Assembly (NCBI GenBank): GCA_035527515.1
Contig: DATLAJ010000169.1
Coordinates: forward strand, 1-7,831
Length of the DNA: 7,831 nt
Origin: a bacterium
Lineage (GTDB): Bacteria; B130-G9
Direction: 5' to 3'
Below are positions 1 to 5,650 of the stretch, one piece after another. The translations under genes and the position numbers were made by a program. How positions within the stretch are numbered: position 1 is the stretch's first letter; each line of letters starts with the position of its first letter. The notes under the pieces were generated by a model. It was not told the DNA's origin. It was given only the letters and a program-made list of their open reading frames with translations, and made no database searches.

Positions 1-159
1 ATGGTCCGGGAGCATCGCCATCCGCGATGCGGGGACGGCTTCCAACCCGAGTCGTAAGGCAGCGTGGGGCGGGCGCGTCAATCACTTTCCCACGCCCACT
101 TCCTGCTTGCGCTCCGGTTCCGGCTTGCGCTCGGGCGGAGGTAGCGGCGCGGACGGCCT
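1..159. other. GC-rich stretch without a recognisable gene
   Basis: I recognise no gene here. The minus-strand frame that carries the oxidoreductase fragment to the right runs on to a stop at 82-84, but this last part is proline-, glutamate- and lysine-rich low complexity, not the dimerisation domain expected after an NAD-binding domain. The ten bases gcttgcgctc occur twice, at 105-114 and 123-132, and account for the charged repeat in that frame. A short plus-strand frame from base 1 to a TAA at 55-57 resembles nothing I know. Confidence 0.4.
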
Positions 160-465
160 GCCCCGTCCGTGCTTGTCCACCGAGAAGCCGTTGCGCTCGA
201 TGATGCTGTTGCCGCGAACGCCTCCGCACCAGATGAGCGCGCTCTCCTCGTAGAGCTTCGGGCCTTTCACTTCAACGGCGTGCGCCTCGGGTTCCACCCG
301 CTGGATGAATTCCTCGTCGACGATCACGCCGCGGCGGGTCAGCGAGTCCCGCACGTGGCTGCGCATCGTCTCGTCGAAATGCTCGAGCACCCGGCCCACC
401 ACCACCAGCTTGACGCTGGCCGGATCGATGTCGTAGGCCGTGGCGAGCGGGCCGAGGCCTTCCGA
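160..465 (-). pseudogene. Internal fragment of an SthA-like pyridine nucleotide-disulfide oxidoreductase
   Basis: The minus-strand translation resembles the second half of the NAD(P)-binding domain of class I flavin disulfide oxidoreductases. A strand-like SVKLVVVGR is followed by VLEHFDE and a helix ending in RRGV, where family members have 'RLLPFLDxEI...L...GV'. Further on, ALIWCGGVRGNS matches the 'LLWCNGRTGNT' region of soluble transhydrogenase SthA, and NGFSVDKHGRG matches 'xGLxVDxRGR'. The FAD domain with its redox motif and the C-terminal dimerisation domain are both missing, so this is an internal piece of a protein normally about 460 residues long. Similarity stops near 465, where a rubrerythrin fragment begins on the other strand. 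An NDH-2 or dihydrolipoamide dehydrogenase origin is also possible. No enzyme activity is expected. Confidence 0.5.
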
Positions 466-702
466 TTCGAGAACATCGCCAGGATTTTCGAGTCCATCGC
501 CGTCGCCGAGAGGCAGCACGAACGCCGCTACCTCGGCCTCGCCGCCAATATCGACGCCGGCACCGTCTTCAAGAAGCCTGCCCCCGTCCGGTGGCGCTGC
601 CGCAACTGCGGCTACGTCCACGAAGGCACCGACGCCCCCGGCGCCTGCCCCGCCTGCGCCCATCCGCAGGCGTTCTTCGAGGTGCTCGGAGAGAACTGGT
701 AA
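466..702 (+). pseudogene. rbr: C-terminal fragment of rubrerythrin (last helix plus rubredoxin-like domain)
   Basis: About 78 residues match the end of rubrerythrin, the cytoplasmic diiron peroxidase that reduces hydrogen peroxide in anaerobes. The last helix of the ferritin-like domain is present as IFESIAVAERQHERRY, with the diiron-ligand pattern E-x-x-H. It is followed by the rubredoxin-like iron site WRCRNCGYVHEG and CPACAHPQ, and the family ending FEVLGENW before the stop at 700-702. The first helices, which provide most of the diiron ligands, are absent: upstream of 466 the frame stays open but no longer resembles rubrerythrin, and there is no good start or ribosome binding site. Full-length proteins have about 165-190 residues. 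The protein cannot form a diiron site, so I call it a remnant or one side of a chimeric join. The family identification itself is secure. Confidence 0.85.
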
Positions 703-731
703 ACCGCAACACTCACGCTTGAAATGACCAA

Positions 732-763
732 GGGCGGGCATGAAGAGGAAGACGTGCCCGCCC
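732..763. terminator. Perfect 9-bp inverted repeat, possible bidirectional terminator
   Basis: GGGCGGGCA at 732-740 and TGCCCGCCC at 755-763 form a perfect 9-bp GC-rich stem around a purine-rich 14-base loop. A wobble pair and a further GC pair can extend the stem inward. It lies 29 bases after the rubrerythrin stop on the plus strand and about 33 bases after the subtilase stop on the minus strand, so it could end transcription from both sides. Neither flank has a proper run of T, which weakens the intrinsic-terminator reading. It could instead be an RNA-stabilising hairpin. Confidence 0.4.
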
Positions 764-796
764 ATGAGTCTCTTGGCGATCCGCGGCCGGCTCAGA

Positions 797-3163
797 CTAC
801 TGGCACGTGTTCCCCAAGCGAGCCCTCACGTATATCAGATCCAGAATGTTGATGCTTAGGTCTGAGTTTGCGTTTGCCTGCCAGTTGTCGCCTGACCCGA
901 TGCTCTGGTTCATCCTGTTTCTTATGAAGATGAGATCCATTATATTCACAAAGCAGTCCAGGTTGGTGTCGCCCTGAATGGGCCACATTTGGTATTTCGA
1001 AGCTTGCTCCGTATTGCCGTAGGCTCCCATGTTTATCCTGTAGCCTCTTGGATCCAGTTCGTTCGGGAAGAGCGTTGCCGGGTCTCCGGCGTCGATGCAT
1101 GGGCTAGTCTCGGCATCGATGGCCCAACCGCTTTGGGCTGGATTCCATCTTCCGTAGACCGACTTCACATGGTAGTCTCGCGACTCGGGGGCGTAGAATT
1201 TCGGATCGGCATCGATATTGCCGGTGCCCCACGTGAGCGTGCACCCGGCATCTACCTGCACGGCGTTCTGACCGCCGTCGATATCGCAGTAGCTCACGCT
1301 CGCGGTAGAAGGACTGGCGTCCGATGCGACAACAAGCTCATGGCCAGCCGGAGCCGGAGATGTATTGCCATAGACGATGGAGTTGCTGATCGTCACGTTT
1401 GAGGAGTTCGTACACAGGATTCCGCCGCCGGATTTGACGTCGTTCGAATCATCGTAGGTGTGGACTTCGATCTCCCAGGCCTGAAGGTCGCCGTCAAGGC
1501 TGTTCGTGACGGTATCGCGGATGGCCAATTGCCATGTGCCTGCCGACTGCAGCCCGCGGAACGCCCAGCTCGTGTCGAAAACGAACGCCCGGCCCGACGG
1601 CCACGGCCCCGTGTAGCTTCCCTCGGGGGCAGGCTTGAGGATCACGAATTCATCTTCGCTCGGCGAGATCACCTTGATCTCAAGGTCCTCCAACTGCTCG
1701 TGGTCCATGGTCACTGAAACCGAAACGTCCCTGACCTTCAGTTCGGTCGGGAACGTGAGCGAGCTTGTCCTCCAATCTCCATTATCGGGTATCGCAATCG
1801 TCTCAGTCTTGTCCTGGGAAACAGTCTTGACGGGAGGCACGAGAAGAGTCTGATAGGCATTTGCCCTGCCGGAGGTCACACACTTGCCGCGCAAGCAGGG
1901 CACAGGATCCGCCCCTTCAAGAATCATGAGGCGCAGTTGGCGGATGTAGAGCCCCGGATTGGGGTTGGGATTGGGCGCAGGATACTTCGCCAGGAGGAGA
2001 GCGGCTACGGAGGCAACGTATGGCGCCGAGAAAGAGGTTCCGTCTACATCCATATATCCGTTGGGAGGGCTCGTTGTCGTGGTCCGATCCCCCGGCGCCG
2101 CGAGGTCAACCGTTGCTTCGGCATAAGACGAGAAGTGTGTCATGTTGTCGACTTCATTGGTGGCGATTACAGAGACGATATTGGCCAGGCTGTAGCAGGC
2201 CGGGAAGTGGCCGTTATCCTCCAGATCTTCTGAACTATTTCCGGCCGCCGCTATGACAAGCACGCCATTGTCTTGGATGTTCTGGAGGTGCAGAAGGAAG
2301 GGATTGTTGGTATAGGTACCTCCAAAGCTCATGTTGACCACAGGGACCCTCTGCAGGATGCAGTAATCGATAGCATCGCAGCAGTACGACTCCTGAATGA
2401 TCCCAGATGCGCCGATACTGACTTTCAATGGCAATATCCTGACATACGGTACTGCGCCCGCTATTCCGGTGGTATTGTTTGAAACCGCGCCGATCACCCC
2501 TGCCACCCAAGTTCCATGCTCATGGCCGCCCGAAGGATCGTTGTCGTCACCGTCGAAATCCCAACCGTGGAGATCGTCTATAAAGCTGTTTTGATCATTG
2601 TCTTCGTTGTCGAGTACCTCTCCGGGGTTGGCATAGATGTTGTCTCCGATATCAACATGAGGGGGCGTTTGCTCAGTCAATCCTACGCTCATACCCGTGT
2701 CGAGTACGCCAACGACAATGGGATCAAAGGTTCCGAGAAGCTTCCAAGCTTGCGGCAAATCCATCATGGGCAGCGCGTATTGCAGCGGGTAGTACGCATC
2801 ATTCCTGCCTCCGGCACCGTACAATTCGTATACTCCGTCAGGATGAGCCCGGACCACGCCGGGAATCTGGCGTACGATTTTCAGTGCTTCGGGAACGGTG
2901 AGGAGCTTGTCGAACTTCCACCAGCCTGCTTCTTGAGCGTTGGATAGCCTTGCGGGTCGAAACTCTCGCTGCGCAAGGTTATTGCGAACCTCCGCCAATC
3001 GTGACTTGTCGATCACTATGTACAGGCTCCCTGGTGCTACCTTGCGGCCATTGACGATCTCAAGCTCGGGTTCCTCTTCACCCGGCTGAGCTGGAAGAGC
3101 GCAGGCAAGACAGGCAAGAAGAGCTAAGAGACCAACCGACTTTGGCAGATGAGTTTTTCCCAT
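797..3163 (-). CDS. Secreted subtilisin-like serine peptidase (S8) with propeptide, P domain, beta-helix tail and dockerin
   Basis: A 788-residue secreted endopeptidase. ATG 3163 is chosen because CAGGAGG (3177-3171) lies 7 bases upstream and a signal peptide follows (hydrophobic core about 9-25, likely cut near ALPA). Residues about 36-118 form a propeptide of inhibitor-I9 type ending PGVVRAHPDGVYELY. The catalytic domain spans about 148-440, with Asp155 (VGVLDTG), His216 (HGTWVAG), oxyanion Asn309 (AAAGNS) and Ser377 (GTSFSAP), so it should be active. A P domain (about 450-568, ending GDLQAWEIEV) follows. Residues 577-720 are beta-helix-like, with SGGGI and SPCIDAGDP. A dockerin-type pair ends the protein (about 729-786); in its second loop Asn764 replaces the usual first Asp. 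It is the last gene of the minus-strand set, 33 bases after the 248-residue protein, whose module matches this propeptide. The fusion of a beta-helix closing segment to a P domain is unusual. Family call firm; substrate unknown. Confidence 0.95.
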   Translation of the reverse strand: MGKTHLPKSVGLLALLACLACALPAQPGEEEPELEIVNGRKVAPGSLYIVIDKSRLAEVRNNLAQREFRPARLSNAQEAGWWKFDKLLTVPEALKIVRQIPGVVRAHPDGVYELYGAGGRNDAYYPLQYALPMMDLPQAWKLLGTFDPIVVGVLDTGMSVGLTEQTPPHVDIGDNIYANPGEVLDNEDNDQNSFIDDLHGWDFDGDDNDPSGGHEHGTWVAGVIGAVSNNTTGIAGAVPYVRILPLKVSIGASGIIQESYCCDAIDYCILQRVPVVNMSFGGTYTNNPFLLHLQNIQDNGVLVIAAAGNSSEDLEDNGHFPACYSLANIVSVIATNEVDNMTHFSSYAEATVDLAAPGDRTTTTSPPNGYMDVDGTSFSAPYVASVAALLLAKYPAPNPNPNPGLYIRQLRLMILEGADPVPCLRGKCVTSGRANAYQTLLVPPVKTVSQDKTETIAIPDNGDWRTSSLTFPTELKVRDVSVSVTMDHEQLEDLEIKVISPSEDEFVILKPAPEGSYTGPWPSGRAFVFDTSWAFRGLQSAGTWQLAIRDTVTNSLDGDLQAWEIEVHTYDDSNDVKSGGGILCTNSSNVTISNSIVYGNTSPAPAGHELVVASDASPSTASVSYCDIDGGQNAVQVDAGCTLTWGTGNIDADPKFYAPESRDYHVKSVYGRWNPAQSGWAIDAETSPCIDAGDPATLFPNELDPRGYRINMGAYGNTEQASKYQMWPIQGDTNLDCFVNIMDLIFIRNRMNQSIGSGDNWQANANSDLSINILDLIYVRARLGNTCQ

Positions 3164-3196
3164 GGTCGTGCCTCCTGAATCGTTCCTTACGAATGC

Positions 3197-3943
3197 CTAC
3201 GGGCAGTGACTGCCGATCTGGTTACGGACGAAAATGAGATCAAGTATATTGATCTTTCCGTCGTTGTTGATATCGGCTGCCCTGTTGTTGCCGCTCAGCG
3301 GGTCCTGCCCCATCCTCGCACGGATAAATATCAGGTCGAGTATCCCAACTGTGCCGTCCGAGTTGACGTCGAAAAGGCAGGAGTAGAGTTCGTATACGCC
3401 AGAAGGATATGTTCTGATGATCCCTTGTATAACCAAGGCGGCTGCCGACGCCTGCGGATACGAGTATTCGAGCGGCGAGTAACGCCACCACTCATCGTCC
3501 GATATTGGCCCCTGAGGACGGCGAAAACCCAGGAGGACGAGTTGTGCGGCCGCGGCATCTCGGAGGCCGTGCTCGAAAAAAATGCCGATGCTTCCGGCCG
3601 CTATCAGACGGTTGTTGTACCACTCTAACCATCCTAGATACGCGTCATATGCTCCGTGAACGCCTTCGATCGCCTGAATGGAAGCGATTTGTTGGATGGT
3701 TAGCTCGAGCGGCGAATTCCAGAGGTAGCCCCGACCAGCAAGCTTCCCAAGCAGCGGGCGCAGCAACTGCAGGCCCATGGCCTCAAGCTGGACATGGAGC
3801 GCAGCGAGCGTAGCCGGGGGACTCTGTTGATCTTCAAGAACCGTGTAGTGGAACGGCGCGCCGAGCGCCGAGCGCCCAATCGCGAGCGATTGCACGCCAA
3901 GGGCCAACACCAAGACTGTGATGCTCGAAAAGTGCGTGTTCAT
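3197..3943 (-). CDS. Secreted protein with two subtilase-propeptide-like modules and a dockerin
   Basis: A 248-residue exported protein with no catalytic domain. ATG 3943 is preceded by AAGGAGG (3957-3951) at 7 bases, and a signal peptide covers about residues 1-29. Residues 30-101 form module A, with the signature RPLLGKLAGRGYLW (62-75), shared with the 416-residue protein upstream. Residues about 115-188 form module B, whose end WWRYSP...GVYELYS closely matches the propeptide end of the downstream subtilase (WWKFDK...GVYELYG). A canonical dockerin pair follows at once (190-246), with calcium-loop patterns DVNSDG (192-197) and DINNDG (224-229), each before ILDLIF[IV]R. Seen: shared modules and operon position. 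Inferred: the modules have the inhibitor-I9 or propeptide fold and may bind the peptidase in trans as inhibitor or folding helper. Alternatively it is a subtilase that lost its catalytic domain. I know no named family with this layout. Confidence 0.88.
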   Translation of the reverse strand: MNTHFSSITVLVLALGVQSLAIGRSALGAPFHYTVLEDQQSPPATLAALHVQLEAMGLQLLRPLLGKLAGRGYLWNSPLELTIQQIASIQAIEGVHGAYDAYLGWLEWYNNRLIAAGSIGIFFEHGLRDAAAAQLVLLGFRRPQGPISDDEWWRYSPLEYSYPQASAAALVIQGIIRTYPSGVYELYSCLFDVNSDGTVGILDLIFIRARMGQDPLSGNNRAADINNDGKINILDLIFVRNQIGSHCP

Positions 3944-3988
3944 TACGTGTCCTCCTTTTTCGTCCCCGAGGGAGCGAACCTGTGCTTT

Positions 3989-4338
3989 TCAATCAGGATC
4001 GGCGGCCGAATTGTCGGCCGCAGTATTGTTCGTGAAGGTCACTTCAGACATGCTCATGCGTATCCCGCCTCCCGATGGTGCCTCATTGCCGGCAAGGAGA
4101 TTATTCCGGACGATCACGCTTTCGTCGGCAGCTCCGCAATCCTCCAGATTGATGGCACCGCCACCGGCGCTTGATGAGTTGTCGCAGATGCGATTCTTTT
4201 GCATGCTCGCCTTTTCTGGCGATCTTGGAGTAGGCAATTCGCAGTTGTAGAAGGCGATGCCGCCGCCATGCCGGCGAGCTTCATGACGCCGCTGAAGAAC
4301 GCAAGAACAAGCCCACACTGAAGCATGATCCGTGACAT
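3989..4338 (-). pseudogene. Frameshifted, internally deleted beta-helix protein gene with intact start signals
   Basis: ATG 4338 follows GGAGG and opens a plausible signal peptide (MSRIMLQCGLVLAFFSGVM), but that frame then runs through unrelated sequence to a stop at 4114-4116. From about 4284 a different frame encodes a clear beta-helix piece: EARRHGGGIAFYNCELPTPR, then coils with GGGAI, NNLLAGN, GGGI and NNTAADN, ending ADPD at TGA 3989-3991. This aligns with the C-terminal end of the large beta-helix protein encoded upstream (EARGHGGGIAFYKCQLPTPR ... NNTIADN ... SDPF). The locus thus looks like the start of a secreted beta-helix gene joined, after a large deletion and one base out of frame, to its C-terminal 100 or so codons. 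I see no obvious slippery heptamer that would argue for programmed frameshifting. A sequencing error of one base would instead give a small secreted beta-helix protein of about 116 residues. Confidence 0.72.
4186..4285 (-). repeat. Duplicated beta-helix segment, copy 1 (partner 5852-5950)
   Basis: About 98 bases here align almost without gaps to 5852-5950, at roughly 80% identity counted by eye. Several differences fall at third codon positions of the shared frame. Both copies encode GGGIAFY[NK]C[EQ]LPTPRSPEKAS[MI]QKNRI[CT]DN. Similarity weakens on both sides, apart from a looser resemblance continuing to the two C-termini. Confidence 0.8.
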
Positions 4339-4343
4339 GGTTT

Positions 4344-4348
4344 CCTCC
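4344..4348 (-). promoter_or_regulatory. Ribosome binding site of the beta-helix remnant
   Basis: GGAGG lies 5 bases before ATG 4338. It favours this ATG over the GTG at 4350, which overlaps the site, and shows that the damaged gene kept its translation start. It is one reason to read the locus as a recently broken gene. Confidence 0.7.
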
Positions 4349-4375
4349 ACTGAAACGCTATTGTCCCTGAAAAAC

Positions 4376-5626
4376 CTACTTCGTCAGCATCGGCTGCTGC
4401 TGCATGTAGTTCCGAAGAACGATGAGGTCCAATATGTCGATCCGCCAATCGCCATTGACATCGCAGTTCTCACAAGAACCGGCAACGCTCTTGCCAAGAC
4501 AGACTGCAACTGTCCGCAAGCTTGTGTTCAGGTCTCCCGTGAAAGGCCAGGCGCGGCCCACCCCGTATGCAGCTGAGATTCCCGATGTACTTCGAACTTC
4601 ATCTCTGGCCTCGACTACAGAGAACTCCTTTTTCAGATACACCCACGTCTCCATTCCGTAATTTGTCCAATCCGGAGGAACCCGTTGGTCGTCGTGCAAC
4701 ATCATGAATCCCTTATCCTGCAAAGCTCTCCGTGTGTCCCACTTGTCGGTGCCTTCCGCGTAGAAGAGATACAATTTCCCAGGCATGCAGGGAACTATCC
4801 CCACGTACTCGACGAGCGCCTCGCCGCGATTCACATTGACAACGTATAGAACTCCAGGAGTATCTTTCACTTGTGAAGTTGCCCATGGGACGCTCGGCAC
4901 GATCCAAGCGTAACCTTGCCCTTGGAGGCGGCCCTTGAGGGGACGGGCATAGATGAACCCCAAGTCTGTCAACCTGGAATGAAGCGCCGCGCGACCCGGC
5001 TCATCAAGAGCGGGAAGCTCCAAGACCCCGGCGTACTGAACTCCGTCCGCCATGGCCTGAGTGCCTCTGCCGAGCAACTGGACTGTGACCACGCCAGGCA
5101 CAGTTGCGGCAGCAACTGCCTCTTCAAGCGCATACTCCCTGGGGAAGCACTGCCAGACATCGGCGTAGTGCTGAGACCAGATGCTCTCTGATGAATCCTG
5201 CGCTACAAATGTGAAACCCTTTGATCGAAGGACATCGCGAACGGCTTCACGCTCTGGCGTACCTGGAGGGTAGCTGATGATCACCCTGACTTGACCCGGC
5301 AACGCGTAGGAGACCGGCGAACACTCCAAAGGCTCGGCACAAACGTTGAGATCCTCCGTGCCGACAACGCCATCGAGGCTTCCTGCGATGGCCGCGGCGT
5401 CCGCCATTGGCATGCCGTCAGGAATGGTCCACACGCTCCCCTGCCCCGCAAGGCGGCCCACAAGAGGCCGCTGAAAGATGAATCCCGCGGCGGACAGATT
5501 GTCATACAGCTCGGCCCGGGCGCTCTCCCCGAGCCCCGCCGCCTCCAGAACGGCGATTGATTCGGCAAAAGCCACTGTTGCGAACATCAACGCCACTGCT
5601 ACCGACAAGCTGATTGCGTTCTTCAT
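4376..5626 (-). CDS. Secreted four-module propeptide-like protein with a degenerate dockerin
   Basis: A 416-residue exported protein of no family I can name. The signal peptide is MKNAISLSVAVALMFATVAFA, cut before ES. Two A-B pairs follow. A1 (about 22-93) has RPLVGRLAGQGSVW at 53-66 and A2 (about 197-265) has RPLKGRLQGQGYAW at 228-241, matching module A of the 248-residue protein. B1 (about 109-187) and B2 (about 281-357) each start with PG plus a hydrophobic strand, hold a helix ending in KGF, and continue with an aromatic segment and a second helix, as in the subtilase propeptide. Residues 363-409 look like a dockerin whose first half has lost its calcium loop (GDLNTSLRTVAV), while the second keeps CDVNGDWRIDILDLIVLRN. 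It starts 24 bases after the beta-helix gene. No catalytic motif is visible. Likely role, inferred: extracellular binding or inhibition of a subtilase, with four sites. A purely structural or adhesive role cannot be excluded. Confidence 0.87.
   Translation of the reverse strand: MKNAISLSVAVALMFATVAFAESIAVLEAAGLGESARAELYDNLSAAGFIFQRPLVGRLAGQGSVWTIPDGMPMADAAAIAGSLDGVVGTEDLNVCAEPLECSPVSYALPGQVRVIISYPPGTPEREAVRDVLRSKGFTFVAQDSSESIWSQHYADVWQCFPREYALEEAVAAATVPGVVTVQLLGRGTQAMADGVQYAGVLELPALDEPGRAALHSRLTDLGFIYARPLKGRLQGQGYAWIVPSVPWATSQVKDTPGVLYVVNVNRGEALVEYVGIVPCMPGKLYLFYAEGTDKWDTRRALQDKGFMMLHDDQRVPPDWTNYGMETWVYLKKEFSVVEARDEVRSTSGISAAYGVGRAWPFTGDLNTSLRTVAVCLGKSVAGSCENCDVNGDWRIDILDLIVLRNYMQQQPMLTK
4556..5563 (-). 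repeat. Tandem A-B-A-B module duplication inside the 416-residue protein
   Basis: The coding region for residues about 22-357 consists of two copies of an A-B pair, roughly 5563-5066 and 5038-4556. The copies are diverged: only the A signature (RPLxGRLxGQGxxW) and the pattern of the B modules are easily seen, so the duplication is old. The 248-residue protein has a single A-B pair in the same order, which suggests that the pair is the evolutionary unit. Confidence 0.75.
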
Positions 5627-5633
5627 CACTGCA

Positions 5634-5640
5634 CTCCTTT
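5634..5640 (-). promoter_or_regulatory. Ribosome binding site deciding the start of the 416-residue protein
   Basis: AAAGGAG ends 7 bases before ATG 5626, the same spacing as in the two downstream intact genes. An in-frame GTG directly before it (5629) would be only 4 bases away, so ATG 5626 is preferred. Confidence 0.75.
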
Positions 5641-5650
5641 ACGCCTCGTT

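Noticed and set aside
105-132. A ten-base direct repeat (gcttgcgctc, twice) as a possible start of a repeat array or attachment site.
   Set aside because: There are only two copies 8 bases apart, with no further unit, and they correspond to a simple charged repeat in an open frame.
169-465. Plus-strand extension of the rubrerythrin frame upstream to a GTG at 169.
   Set aside because: The frame is open but the translation does not resemble the ferritin-like domain, and it is antisense to the SthA-like fragment. No ribosome binding site supports the start.
82-765. A long minus-strand open frame that could be taken as one 227-residue gene.
   Set aside because: Only its middle part resembles a protein family. 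The start lies in the hairpin region, the right part is antisense to a clear rubrerythrin sequence, and the left end is low complexity. High GC content keeps such frames open by chance.
1950-1985. G-rich plus-strand run (gggg, ggg, ggg) as a possible G-quadruplex.
   Set aside because: It has only three runs of three or more G close together and is explained by a coding Asn-Pro repeat (PNPNPNPG) in the subtilase near the end of the catalytic domain.
4114-4283. A 74-residue secreted peptide from ATG 4338 read straight through to the stop at 4114.
   Set aside because: After the signal peptide the sequence is antisense-like and basic, while another frame of the same bases has clear beta-helix homology. 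It is better explained as an out-of-frame readout of a broken gene, though it may well be translated.
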